Shown here in pieces: positions 33,786 to 44,944 of a stretch of 64,000 nucleotides of DNA; the first letter of the stretch is position 1, and each line of letters starts with the position of its first letter. The stretch lies in assembly GCA_949126835.1 (NCBI GenBank), contig OX421499.1:4584795-4648794 (forward strand). Direction: 5' to 3'. The position numbers and the translations under genes were made by a program. This DNA is from Anisus vortex (taxonomy: Eukaryota > Mollusca > Gastropoda > Planorbidae). The notes below the pieces were generated by a model. That model had not been told where the DNA came from and did not search any database. It saw nothing but the letters and a program-made list of their open reading frames with translations.

Positions 33786-34164
33786 ACTTTTGTGATCATT
33801 TTTGACATGAGGTTGGTTTCCCTAGCGTAGAGGTTAGCGTATTCGACTGCCATGCTGGCGGCGTGGGTTCGATTCCCCGCTATTTTATTTCTCCTTTTTT
33901 TAAAAAATTTCCATTAAAATTACTTTTTTTAAGATTGTAATGATTTTATTACTTAAAACTTTCCTAAAATGTTTCAATAAATAAAATCTAATAGTTTAAT
34001 TAGGCCTAGGCTTATATTTTTGACGCACACGAAAGACGAGTGTTTGATTCTCATCAACAGTGATAGTCTAAACTTTTCATTAATTAAAAAGAGATGCTAT
34101 TTTTTTTACCCGATTACAATATTTATTTTAAATTACTTTATTAAAGGTTTTCTGTAAATAAATT

Positions 34165-34345
34165 ATAATTAGACTATATCTATATAATTATAATTAGACT
34201 ATATCTATATAATTATAATTAGACTATATCTATATAATTATAATTAGACTATATCTATATAATTATAATTAGACTATATCTATATAATTATAATTAGACT
34301 CTATCTATATAATTATAATTAGACTATATCTATATAATATTTTTT
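34165..34345. repeat. 25-bp minisatellite, about 7 copies
   Basis: Unit attagactatatctatataa plus ttata repeats every 25 bases. One unit differs by ctctatc. It lies within the Helitron-like body, and the copy at 9590 lacks it. Confidence 0.92.
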
Positions 34346-34596
34346 AAAGTAATTATATCTTTCTGTTCATTGTAGTTTATAAAAATTGTAGGACTAGGCC
34401 TCTCTGTAGCTTTAGGCCTAAGCCTATGTAAATGTATTTTTCCACCGAAGGACGCCGGGAAATTAAGCTTTTGGTTTAAGGGTAAAAATACTTGCCTATA
34501 TTTAACCAGATTGAAACATTTGTTATTACTCTCCTAAATGTTTTACTATATAGACCTATTTAATTTTTCCCCGGGCAACGCCGGGCAATGTAGCTT

Positions 34597-34680
34597 GTCT
34601 TATATATTACAGGACGCTCCAATAAAGAAAATTGTTGCGTCCTACGCTCATCCCCGGTCCGAGTCTAGTCTTACTTACTT
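34597..34680 (-). pseudogene. LINE 3' tail fragment
   Basis: cttatatattacaggacgctcc, gcgtcctacgctcat and ggtccgagtctagtctta. It abuts the end of the Helitron-like unit. Confidence 0.7.
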
Positions 34681-35543
34681 ATGCCGTTCGCTCCACCTGG
34701 CACATAGGCCGCCAACAAGAGTCCTCCAGGCAGGGCCGTATTTAGGATTGTGGGGGCCCTGTTCCTGTGTGTCTTTATGAATTTAATGTGTGTGTCTATA
34801 CGTAGGCCATATGGCCATATGTATGTACGTATTCCATATGTGTGTGTGTATTTATCTAGTCCATATGTTTGTGTGTAGGCCTATATGTAGTCCATTTATA
34901 TATGTGTGTCTATATGAAGCCTATATGTGCGTAACAATGTGTGATGGTGTGTAGGTGTGTGCTTATTATGCATGTTATACATATGCATGCATGTAAAAAG
35001 TGTGTAAATGTCTGTGTCTGCACGTATGAGTGCTAAACATACCAGTGTCTGCGCAATCATGTATGGATATGTCTATTCTAAGTCTAAGTGTTATGGTATC
35101 GTTTTTTTGTACCTTCTTTGGTGTGTGTGTGTGTTGGTGGGTGGTGCAACTGAATGTCTTCGCTTGTGTACGTCTGTCCGGTCGGAGGGCGATCGAAAAG
35201 AGCTGGGTTTAGAATAATCGGGGTGGGCGGTGTAATCGACTATCTTATTTGGCGCTAGGGCCGATTAGTGATTGAGGAGAACGATACATTGCCGCGAGAG
35301 ATTCTAAAAGAAAAGAAAAGATTGAGAGATATGTAGGAGAAGAGAGAAAGGATTGAGATGAAAGATTGAGGAAGATGGGAGAATATAGGAGATATTGATA
35401 TGTAGAGGGGGGGGGGAAGAGGTTGAGCGGCAAGGAAGAAAGAGGGAGAGAAGAGAGATTTAGTGACATAGAATATTGGATTTAAATTGATATACACAGA
35501 GTAAGAGAGTAAAGTAATGTGCTCTTCATAGGGACGGTGAAGG
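34681..35543. other. no gene; degenerate (TG)n and purine-rich tracts
   Basis: 34775-34935 holds loose repeats of tatgtgtgtgt with catatggccatatg. 35270-35470 is purine-rich on the plus strand (agattgagatga, gagggggggg). A possible hAT-type end cagggccgtatttagg is at 34732. Confidence 0.5.
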
Positions 35544-35880
35544 AGTGGCGTAGCCAGGTTTTGACTCTAGGGGGAGCGTACTTTTAGGAAAAAGGCCCAA
35601 CTTTTAGAAATTTTTCCAGATTAATAGAAGAACTAAGAATTCGTACGTATCAAGTGTTATAAGAATATCCTGTGCCTCAGGATACACACACTGTATAATA
35701 GTGCAGTATTTTTTTGTAAAACCATTCACGATTTTTGCTAGCAACTATTAGTGATGGGAATTTCTGCAAAATTGATTGCATCTACTGCTCATTTTCGGGA
35801 TGAGTATCTAGTGTCGAAAAATATTTATAGAATCAATGCGAATGCTTATTTAGGACTGAATTCTTCTTCGTTTTAATTTT
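35544..35880. mobile_element. 5' portion of the hAT element seen at 7323
   Basis: gagtggcgtagccaggtttt, then ggaaaaaggcccaac, agatttttccagattaatag-like and gcatctactgctcattttcg follow 7323-7620 closely. The right end is missing. Confidence 0.75.
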
Positions 35881-36425
35881 GAAAGACGAGATAAATTGCC
35901 AATATAGACATTTTTAAAGAGATTTACAAAAAATAGAGTTTCAACATTTTTATTTACTGTATCTATGTATCAATTACAATATATGATACGTTATAGGAAC
36001 GCTCTATTCTTTTCTATTCTTTTCCTCTCAGCTATTAAAACACCACGCCCGATGGTTATATTTTTAGCAAACGGAATATCTTTAAATCAAGTTATTTCTC
36101 TTCTTTTCTTCTTTCTTTTAAATTCTGTGGGTAACTTTTTTTTTTTTTGAAGTTATTGTAACCATGTTTTCGATCACTGCACGTATACGGCCGAGAAGGA
36201 GAAAGCCAGAGCGCTTTAAGTCACATTATTACTTTTCGGTGAGTACCCCAGACTTAAACCCCAGCTTTTTTTTGAGAATGCGAGCGAGCGTACTCTTTTG
36301 GGGCTCGGAGAACTAACTCTGCTGTGTCCACGCACCACTGATACATCACCGTAAAAGTTAGGCACAAACGGTTGGCCGTTCCTGTCCACTCTAAGTTCCT
36401 GCTTATGACCTGGTATCCACTAGAA
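35881..36425. other. no gene seen
   Basis: AT-rich, then mixed sequence. Nothing recognised. Confidence 0.45.
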
Positions 36426-38304
36426 AAGGGGTCGGCAACCTAAACCACGCGTGCGAAAGTTGGCACGCAGAGCGATTTTCAATGGCACGCGAGAGACCTC
36501 CAAGAGGTGATTTATTATTGATGAAAACCAAAAAAAACTATATTTTCAGTAATATTTATATTTAGTGAAATCAATTTCACAACATTTAACTATATGTACT
36601 TCCCTTTACAAAGGCATATATTAAGAGAGATTGTTTGGCTTTTTGAGAAGCACATAGAAGCACTCAAAGCGGAGTTTCAAGACTTTCAAATAGATTTGGT
36701 CATACCTAATCAAGCATAACTGGCTTAATCTTACTACGACCTTCTTAGATGTAGATACTTATTAAGTGTAAGGATATTGACGATTTGAAAACGTTGCCAG
36801 TTGAATTTTAAACCTTTAATGAAAGGGGCATCGAAATGTGCCAAATTGTTTAAGAGATAAACTCCTCAAGGTTGAATGGACAAACAATTAATGCAGGAAA
36901 TGTTTACTTACAACTATTTAACGTAAATTTATTTTATACCTCTAATAATTAAATCTTGTAATGAATAGAGCGTTCGCTATGGGCGGAGATTGAGTTTTTT
37001 AGTGACGTCATTTGTAAATTGAGGAACAAATATGGCACATGGTGAAGTTTCTTATCATGCCAAATTCACATATGAATATTGGCTATCCTACTAAAAAAAA
37101 GGAGGTAAATAGTAGTACTGTAGATTGATTGATTAATGTGATTAGGCTAGGGCCGGCTAGACCTATTTACAATTTCAATTTCACTTTATAGGCCTACACT
37201 TTTAAAGTTTCGTAGGCTAGGCTAATGTCTTAGTAGGGCAGCTACGGTTTCAAGTGACAGTGTTGGTGAATTGGCTATCTAGTCAAGTCACTAATAGGCT
37301 CACATCGTCTATGATCTATGTCTATGATAATAATAAAATAGCCTATTTTATTTAACATACATAATACAGCTTAAATCTTAATAAGACTTAAAATACAACA
37401 CATCATTTAAAAAAAGCTCGAGCCTATATGAAACTTTATTAATACAGCGGCCATTGTTACTTGTACACCATTACACAAAGTAAACACAATTAACGTGCTT
37501 TTTGTTACGTGATTGCAAACGCCCTATATCACAACGCTAGTTTATGTAATGAAATAATAATAAGTCAGTAATATTTGTTATATTACAAAACATTACTTGT
37601 TTAACATCGCAATTGAAACAAATTTAGAATCTTTATTTTAATTAAAGGGAGATAATTAGCTACTTTTATTTCCGCTAATATTTCTAATATTATGTTTTTT
37701 AATTTTAATTTTTGAAAAAGACTAAATGGCCTACAAATTATAAATTTATAATGACCAAACGGTCAAAAAGTAGTTGAAAATTTTATAAATATTATATGAC
37801 TTATATAATATATTACGCACATTTTCTGAACATTACATTAACTACCCAGTTTGTATGATTACTTTGTATAAATTCCGCTTAACCTCATTACGCGGAGTGC
37901 ATTTAATACATAAATTAAAGAACATATCTCAGTTAAACTGAGAACAAAATATTATAATCAATATTAGCAGTTGATAAATATGTATCTAGACAACTAAATG
38001 ATGACATTTACAAAATAGTTACCATAAATGTGAAAGTTTGGTAATATAATTTTGTATTTGCTATACATGCTAATAAAAAGGATGATAATCACAAGCACAT
38101 TATTTTTAAAATTAAATATAAAACGCTTTAACGATTTTCTCTAGATAGTTCCTTTGCTTTTGGCCTGCGTATTTGAATTACTTATTTATTTGTCTTCTAA
38201 GAAAATAAGTATAATAGAGCAGGTTGACTTTTAGGCTGTTGGCACGCTGGATGATTTAGAAATCCTAGCTTGGCACACCATTAGCAAAAGGTTGCCGACC
38301 CCTG
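36426..38304. mobile_element. 1.9-kb hAT element of the GGGGTCGGCAACC family, both ends present
   Basis: Left end aaggggtcggcaacctaaac, right end gcaaaaggttgccgacccctg. Both ends carry the ttggcacgc arm. The flanks share ctaga only. A faded transposase trace is visible (EKHIEALKAEFQDFQ near 36650-36700). The element is interrupted by the 561-bp MITE copy 2 (36966-37526). Confidence 0.78.
36966..37526. mobile_element. MITE copy 2 (relative of 23674-24245), inverted
   Basis: tagagcgttcgctatgggcg to gattgcaaacgcccta, flanked by TA. The surrounding hAT sequence continues on both sides (aaatcttgtaatga | atgaaataataataagtcag, as at 11490-11540), which confirms insertion. Confidence 0.75.
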
Positions 38305-38312
38305 CTAGAGTG

Positions 38313-38537
38313 TGACCTTCACTTCGTTCACCAGTTTCTGTAGCCGCGGCATACTAGGTGACTGTGTGGCCAGTACAATACATAACCGTTTTTACTTTAC
38401 CCCAACTAGGGTCAGGTACCAATCAGACAGAGCTGGGTTGACTTAGCGACCCTAAAAATCCTAGCCTTCACCAGGATTCGAACCCAGGACCTTTGGTACG
38501 CCAGTCGGACTCGCTGCCGGTTCGGCCACCGCGCCCC
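38313..38537 (-). mobile_element. SINE, near full length
   Basis: ttcgttcaccagtttctgta ... ccaactagggtcaggta ... aggattcgaacccaggac ... cggccaccgcgcccc. The 3' end is trimmed on the left. Confidence 0.85.
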
Positions 38538-38589
38538 ACAGAGTGAGAGAGTAGTGACGTGTAGGCTAATGATTGGCCCGTTGAGCTAG

Positions 38590-38680
38590 AGGAAAACGAT
38601 AGAGATTGGAAGAAAGAGAGGGGGGGGGGCAGAGAGAGGGAGAGAGAAAGAGAGAAAGAGAGAGAAAGAGAGCACAAGAG
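38590..38680. repeat. (GA)n-rich tract
   Basis: gaaagagagg, a G run and agagaaagagagaaag. Its reverse translation gives leucine/serine-rich artefacts. Confidence 0.85.
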
Positions 38681-38765
38681 AGATTATAGCATATGTTGAG
38701 AATAGCTTGTTTCCGATTCGTCTTAAGAGGTGTGACAATTTCAGTAGAATATCTGAGGAGTGTAA

Positions 38766-39033
38766 AAGTACCCGTCGGACCGAATTGATCCATAGGACCG
38801 ATGAAGCAGCGTTCACCAGTTTCTGTGGCCACGGCATACTAGTTGATTGTGTGGCCAGCACTATGCACAGCCGCCTTTACTTTACCCCAACTAAGGTCAC
38901 GTACCCATCAGAGCTGGGTAGACTCAGGGTCACCCTCCAGACCCTGGAAAAAATCCTAGCCTGCACCAGGATTCGAACCCGGGACCTTCGGCTCGCCAGT
39001 CGAACGCGCTGCCGCTCGGCTACCGTGTCCCAT
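38766..39033 (-). mobile_element. SINE, full length
   Basis: aaaagtacccgtcggaccga ... gcagcgttcaccagtttctg ... ccaactaaggtcacgtacc ... aggattcgaacccgggacc ... ctcggctaccgtgtccc. Head on the right, so minus strand. Close to the copy at 59378. Confidence 0.88.
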
Positions 39034-39067
39034 TCTGTGGAATGGGATCAACATTGAAACCCTACGC

Positions 39068-39186
39068 TGGTCTAGAGTCTAGCTCTAGATGGTGACTTGT
39101 ATGGTCTAGAGTCTAGATGGGGACTTGTATGGTCTAGAGTCTAGATGGTGACTTGTATGGTCTAGAGTCTAGATGGTGACTTGTAT
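39068..39186. repeat. 28-bp minisatellite, about 4 units
   Basis: Unit tctagagtctagatggtgac plus ttgtatgg. The LTR retrotransposon inserted at its right edge. Confidence 0.9.
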
Positions 39187-39190
39187 ATCT

Positions 39191-39814
39191 TGTTATGGAC
39201 CTCTAGATGATTGACTATTATTACGACTCGTTAAATCGGATTCAATGAATATAGTTGTATCTTTATTAGAAGTCTCTAGATTCTGCTAATCTGTAGCCCA
39301 AGCTAGGGGTTCCTTGACTGACAGGTCTATGCAGCAATGTAGTTATATTCGTGATAATTATCTTCAACACCTTTCTCAACAATGATAGATCAAACAACTC
39401 CAGTTGTTGAATAAACAATTTTATTTAAATTGTAGACTCAATATAAACGATCAATAAACTTCATCAACTGATGGCAACATAAATTTCAATACAATGGCAT
39501 ACAATATACAAATGAATATAGCGACTTCACTCTACAAACGTTTTAACTGAACTAACTTAAAGGAGGTCGGGACTTTCCAAAGAAAACTATCATCGAAGAT
39601 TCTACAGGGTCTTAATACGCATTTTAACCTCTTTCTCTATAATTACTACGATCCAGAATTATCCTCCAATTTCCACGGGATTTGAACGAATTATTTTATT
39701 TAAACTGCCCTCAGGGCATAAAGGTCAAACCTTGGTCGCTTTGGACTCTGATACGCACTTGTTAAGAGGTCAATGCCTTACTACGTCATTCCTCTATGAC
39801 CGATATTCGTAACA
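39191..39814 (-). repeat. 3' LTR (left copy)
   Basis: 624 bp; on the minus strand it begins TGTTACGAATATCGG and ends GGTCCATAACA, so TGTTA/TAACA are the inverted ends. Comparison with the right LTR shows one difference (c at 39377 versus g at 45131). AAATAAAA on the minus strand near 39420 could serve as the polyadenylation signal. Confidence 0.95.
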
Positions 39815-39827
39815 TCCCCCTCCTTCT
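39815..39827 (-). other. polypurine tract
   Basis: AGAAGGAGGGGGA on the minus strand lies directly against the 3' LTR, where plus-strand DNA synthesis is primed in LTR elements. Confidence 0.85.
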
Positions 39828-42004
39828 AAAGTTTTTATAATTATTTCTTTTACATTTTACAATACAAAAAAAATGTTAATTTTAAGGAATAATTATAAAA
39901 GAAAATATTCCGGGGAAAACAATACCATTCAATTGGCTATCCCAATAATTCAATCGAACTGATAACAATAACATATAATATATGCAATCTAAGTTCATCT
40001 TATCAAATGGCTTAACTACAGTCATTCAATCATTCAATTTTTAATTCAAAACAATGGACAATTAAATTGTTTATCTAAATCTTGGATACAAGAAAAATAC
40101 ATAATCATTCTTAATAGATATAATATAATACAAGTTAATAACTTCTATTACATGAACATTCCACGTTAATAAAAACCTCTCTCGTCCATTTAATTATAAA
40201 CTAATATCTTTTACATTTGTAATCAAACAACAAAAGAAAAATCACTTAATGTCTATGCAGACACGACTTATTTTTTCATAAGGAAAAAAAACCCAACGTT
40301 CTGATAGAACACATGCTAGGCCTAACTCAATTACAAAACAAAAAAAAATACTATTGCTTCGACAGTATTTTTTTTTTCATGTTTGTAGGCTGGCTAACAC
40401 ATTAAACTTTAAACCATACTGTCTGTGTCAAAACCCAAAATTTCTAGGTCAGTATTCTTTTTTCTTTCTCTCCCTCTTCCTTGCGATCACTCTCTCATTC
40501 CCTATTGATTCTAACAATATTGACATCGCTATGCAAATTTTTACCTCATCACAGCCTAGGTAAAAAGATTGCTACGCGATTAAATAGTTATCGTATTAAA
40601 TGAGCATTCTTTAACAACTTTTTATCTATCTCAAAATCAAATTTATTTATGTTATCTTAAGAACATTAAACATAGTCTGTTCACGAATTAAAATAGTTTA
40701 TAGCAAAAATCATTAAAAATATTTCAATTTCTCATTTTACCATGACCTTTCGACGTCATTATTTTCTTTTTAAAAGAGTTCACATTGAAACATTCTATCT
40801 TTCATGCAGACATGGATTTACTTGAAACAATTTTGGTTAATTTACTTAATTAACTATCAATCAAAGCAGATTATATTATCTTCATACAATCTTAGTACTA
40901 CACAGTAAGTACTTATTTTCTTTAGATTACATCAAAGACATTTCAAATACAATATTATTGAAGTAGAAAAGAGTTAAGCATAGGCTACTATTAATTTTTT
41001 TCAGAGCGAAATCAATGTAACAATTTATGTACAAAACAAACTGCTAGTTTGACTGGTGTGGTAAAACATTCCATTTCCAATCTTTTCAGTGGTGTACATT
41101 GCTCTTTTCCATTTTCCATAAAGGTTTTATTCATAGGTTCTAGGTTCCTGTTACTTCCACAGTGTTCAGGTCTACCCAGTCTTTTGCTTGTCAATACAAT
41201 TCATTCAATCTATTTTAACTAATACAGAAAAAATATAGATTAGTTTTACAATCTTGACATGAAATCCTTAATTAATAATACATTAGTTGAACATTGGTGT
41301 GTCAACATTATAAATTCTCAACCATGACATTCTCAATCATTCTGGTTTACAGTGTCAAGTCAGTGGCACATCTCCTAAATTTATACAAAACAAGGATAAG
41401 TTTTATTTTACATTAGTTTCACTTCTGGTCTGCTTTTCATGTAACAGTATCCTAAAAGTGAAAAATCATATATAATACATTTCTTGGAATTCTTGTTAGT
41501 CATAGTTCTGTCTTGCTGCAACTATTTTTACCCTACATTATCATACATTCAATGATAATAAAATAAATGAATAAATTCACATAGAAGAAATTTGCATCCT
41601 GACTCAGTGCAATTATTTCATCAACAGTACATGATAAAATAAATTTCCATAGTACAATAAAAAACATTTCTCAATACTTTAGTGATAGAAAAATTCTCTT
41701 TTCTCAAAACCATTTACATCTTTTTCAATCAAATTATCCTCTCTGCCAAATGTTTCAATTATCATTTCCAGAGATTCTCAAACACATCTTATAATCAGTC
41801 CACATTTATAATGTCCTCTGATTTAGAAACCAATTCTGCGGATAAAACTGATCTTTTTCTCTTATAGCAATTATTTTAAATGCTCAACCTAACAAGTTTG
41901 TTTAGAAATATCACACTATAATGATATTTACTCTAACAATACTTTTACTCATTCCTTTTTCTTCACAAGTAAGGGATTTAGTTTTAAAATAGTAAGTTTG
42001 GTAA
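39828..42004 (-). other. 2.2-kb AT-rich non-coding internal region of the LTR element
   Basis: Between the stop of the long frame and the polypurine tract. Stops are frequent in all minus frames. The longest remnant is about 60 codons at 41012-41194 (LGRPEHCGSNRN block) without a recognised domain. No RT active-site box was found. It may be a decayed pol/env region or a long 3' UTR containing packaging signals. Confidence 0.6.
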
Positions 42005-44773
42005 CTAACTATTAGTGAATTTGACATTCAATTCATCCTGTACTCCAGGCATAAATTTTACAAATAAGAGTAACAATGTTAACAACATCAAGCTTATTCC
42101 AATTGTTTTCAGAAGGTAAGGCTTTATCATTTTCAAATGATATAATATTTTTGCCTTTCTTTCATCACACAACAATGGCATCTGCATGTGAGCAGTGTAC
42201 AGTTTTTTTCTAACAAACACAGTTATGTCAGACAAAACATTTATGTACTTATCTAGGTACTTGCTCAGCCCAAGGAGGTCCAATTCGGTCGGCCATTCCT
42301 CTGGAAGTAGTTTGAGTGGTCCTCGGACAGTGGGTCCAAAGATTGGTCCATAGGCTCCTCGACTTTCCGGATAGGATTCAGTTATCACCTCATGCTCCAG
42401 GCATAAGTTCTTTAGGACTGGATTGAAGAGTTCCGGGGCGAAGTTGGTCCTTCGATCTGTCGGTATGGATTGTGGTAACCCATAGCTTTTGATAGTTTCG
42501 GTCCAGCTCTCCGCACTCGTTTCTTCAGTGATGCTCCTCCAATCTCCATCTGTACCGGCAACTGCAGGTTTGCATTGTTGTTTGTTCATGCTGTGGTCTA
42601 TCTGTTCATAGACATCAGTAGTAGGATTTTCTTTCTCGTCGACAGCTTTCTCATGCAACTGTAGCAACTCTGGGTCTACTTTCTGCTCAGCAATCAATTC
42701 ATTTTGTGATGACTTCTTTGATTGATCATTTCCTTTCGGACAATCTTCAATCATGGAGAAAATAGTAGTATCACGTTCCACTTCTTCTTCCTCTTTCTTC
42801 TCTCGTGGGAGAATTTCTTCTTTCTTTTTCTTTTCTTGTGAGAGAATTTCTTCTTTCTTTTTCTGTGGTGTCATACCATTTATGACATCACCTACAGGAT
42901 AAAGTTCTTTTTCTTTTCCTGTCTCCACAATAGGACAAGGGTCTGGATTTTCCTTCACAATCAGTTCAGGTCTCACCCTCCCTTTCGCCAAATCATTTGC
43001 TAGGATAACAGATATGCCCTCAACAGGAAGTTTTGATATTACTCCAACTGTCACATATCCTGTCACCAAGTCAGATGTGAGGTATATCCTATGTAGAGGT
43101 ATTTCTTCTTTCCATTCAAAACCTCTCAATAGGACAGTCTGTCCTGTCAATGTATTCACATTCAATGGTAATACATCTTTAAGCAGCAGTGTTAATGATG
43201 CTCCTGTGTCTCGTAATATTTTTACGGACTTCAGTGGTCCTTCCTTTTGTAAGGCCACACAACCTTCACTAATGAACGGTTGAAAACTGCACAGGGTCTC
43301 TGTGTCAATTTTATTCTTCCCTTGACCATGACTTACGGGTGTTGTTTCATCTTTCGATGACTTCAGACTCTTGTTCGAGTCAAAAATACTTTGGTCTACT
43401 TTCTCGTCTCTGTGGACTTGGACAATTAATCCAATAGTAGCCATTCTGTATTTATAATCAGGATATTTATCCTCATTATCTTCAGTTGTAGATTTCTCTA
43501 CCTTCTGACTTTTGCTCTCAGGCAAATCCACCCTCAGTGTTTCTGGTTTAGAAGAATCTTTCTTCGAATTCAGTTCGTTTGTATCTTCACTTTCTTGTAC
43601 ATTCTGTATTGGTGCATGTCTGACGCACATTACCACTTTATTAGGTCCTTTTTCTTTCCTTATGTTCCAACAGTCTTCGATGCTATGTCCTGTTCTTTTA
43701 CAAAAAGTACATTGGACGTTTTTGTTGACAGGTTTTTTATTAACCTCATTTTGTTTCACAAAATGCTCTTTTTCACGATGTTTTTGTTGTGTGTTTTCTG
43801 CTGGCCGTTGTGGCCTATTAACATTCTTTTCACCAGCTGTCCTATGACACAGTGCATACTGTTCAGCTAAATCAGCAGCCTTATGTGGGTCAGTGATATC
43901 ACGCTCGGATAAATACATTCTTATATCCGGCCTCACTTTGTTAATAAAATCCTCTAACAGAATGATATCTTTCATTTCTTTTAATGTGGAGATATTTCTG
44001 GATTTTATCCACTGATCCATTAGCTTTTCTTCTGCTCGAAGGAAGTCTAAGTGTGTTTGGTAAGGGGACATTGTGTACTGACGGAACCTTTTCCGATAAC
44101 TTTCCGGTATTTGGTTATAGGCTTTAAGTACAGTGTCTTTAATGATTTCATAATCATTTAAATTCTCCTCTTTTAACAATAGAACACAATCTCTTGCCCT
44201 TCCCTGAGTAAAAGCTGTTCTGACTAATATTCCCCATTTATCTTCTGGGAACTTAAAATCTCTGCAAGAAATCTCAAAGGTCTGGAAGAAATTAGCTATT
44301 TCACTTTCTTTATCAATGTAGGTAGGGACTAGCTTTTTCCATCTGGCCATCTCTACATCATTATGAGATTCTTTTTTAGTAGCTCCTATCTTCGCCAGTT
44401 CTATTCTTTCTTGACTTTCTGTTTCTCTTTGACTTTTCTTATCTCTTTCCTGACTTTCTATTTCTAGACGTCTTTGTTCCATCTCAAGCCGTTTTTCTTC
44501 CATCTCCATTTCCATCCGTTTGATTTCTAACTGAAATCTAAACTGTTCTGACATAGATTTCGACGTCTGACCTTCAACTTGATATCCCTCCGCGCTTGAT
44601 TCTACTTTCAACTTTCCACTCGCAATCAACACATCTTTTATCTGCTGTGTCAACACAGTCCTCGATGGTGTAGTCTCAGTAACTTCTATCTTTAAGATCT
44701 CAGCGATCTCTTTTAACTTCTTTATTGATAAAGTTTTCAGAACTTCTTCTTCTGGATTTTCAATAAATTCCAT
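42005..44773 (-). CDS. Gag-protease-integrase-remnant polyprotein of the LTR element
   Basis: 922 codons without a stop, from ATG at 44773, 150 bp inside the primer site. Approximate order: SAP-like segment (10-55, KKLKEIAEIL), long charged coiled coil (78-130, repeated EME/RLE), SCAN-like capsid region (225-312: RKRFRQYTMSP, ILLEDFINKVRP, AADLAEQYALC), CCHC zinc knuckle (C355, C358, H363, C368). Then an aspartic protease with LRDTGAS (520-526) and ILANDLA (590-596), a lysine/glutamate-rich linker with a duplicated KKEEIL (about 638-665), and an integrase-core remnant (755-818) with TDRRTNF and FGPTVRGPL. Between these last two the segment with the catalytic glutamate is missing. A hydrophobic stretch (about 889-907, SLMLLTLLLLFVKFM) suggests an envelope-type membrane anchor. 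RT and RNase H are absent. It would form particles and self-process, but copying needs a helper. A host-domesticated gene is unlikely because of the fresh LTRs. Confidence 0.88.
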   Translation of the reverse strand: MEFIENPEEEVLKTLSIKKLKEIAEILKIEVTETTPSRTVLTQQIKDVLIASGKLKVESSAEGYQVEGQTSKSMSEQFRFQLEIKRMEMEMEEKRLEMEQRRLEIESQERDKKSQRETESQERIELAKIGATKKESHNDVEMARWKKLVPTYIDKESEIANFFQTFEISCRDFKFPEDKWGILVRTAFTQGRARDCVLLLKEENLNDYEIIKDTVLKAYNQIPESYRKRFRQYTMSPYQTHLDFLRAEEKLMDQWIKSRNISTLKEMKDIILLEDFINKVRPDIRMYLSERDITDPHKAADLAEQYALCHRTAGEKNVNRPQRPAENTQQKHREKEHFVKQNEVNKKPVNKNVQCTFCKRTGHSIEDCWNIRKEKGPNKVVMCVRHAPIQNVQESEDTNELNSKKDSSKPETLRVDLPESKSQKVEKSTTEDNEDKYPDYKYRMATIGLIVQVHRDEKVDQSIFDSNKSLKSSKDETTPVSHGQGKNKIDTETLCSFQPFISEGCVALQKEGPLKSVKILRDTGASLTLLLKDVLPLNVNTLTGQTVLLRGFEWKEEIPLHRIYLTSDLVTGYVTVGVISKLPVEGISVILANDLAKGRVRPELIVKENPDPCPIVETGKEKELYPVGDVINGMTPQKKKEEILSQEKKKKEEILPREKKEEEEVERDTTIFSMIEDCPKGNDQSKKSSQNELIAEQKVDPELLQLHEKAVDEKENPTTDVYEQIDHSMNKQQCKPAVAGTDGDWRSITEETSAESWTETIKSYGLPQSIPTDRRTNFAPELFNPVLKNLCLEHEVITESYPESRGAYGPIFGPTVRGPLKLLPEEWPTELDLLGLSKYLDKYINVLSDITVFVRKKLYTAHMQMPLLCDERKAKILYHLKMIKPYLLKTIGISLMLLTLLLLFVKFMPGVQDELNVKFTNS

Positions 44774-44923
44774 TCTTTAGTTAAGAGATTTATAAAGTGG
44801 TAAATTTCCAACTTACGTTTTTCCAATCGGAAGAATGAATTCAGCGTTATTAGGCTTGCTCAGTAGGTCACGGCTCCAACACACAACACAACACAACTTG
44901 AATATATGCTTCACTATACAACT

Positions 44924-44941
44924 ATCCCGGACGAGCCCCCA
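44924..44941 (-). other. primer-binding site, tRNA-Pro
   Basis: TGGGGGCTCGTCCGGGAT on the minus strand, 3 nt inside the 5' LTR. The same 18-mer is the tRNA-Pro primer site known from murine leukaemia-type retroviruses. All 18 positions match as read by eye. Confidence 0.93.
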
Positions 44942-44944
44942 AAT

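Larger units (their letters stand above)
33241..34596 (+). mobile_element. Helitron-like repeat, most complete copy, with nested insertions
   Basis: Begins tctatatatatatatataaa (33242), then gatccccattggtcaattt and acacgtgat. Its tRNA-like block is at about 33820-33880 (gaggttagcgtattcgactg; gtgggttcgattcc). It ends ccccgggcaacgccgggcaa with tgtagcttg at 34596, a GC hairpin next to the end as in Helitrons. Nested inside are a LINE 3' end (33371-33440), a SINE-like unit (33583-33785) and a 25-bp minisatellite (34165-34345). No Rep/helicase frame. Confidence 0.65.

Noticed and set aside
42005..44773. Domesticated host SCAN-type gene
   Set aside because: It lies between near-identical LTRs with primer site and polypurine tract, so it is better explained as a recent retroelement.
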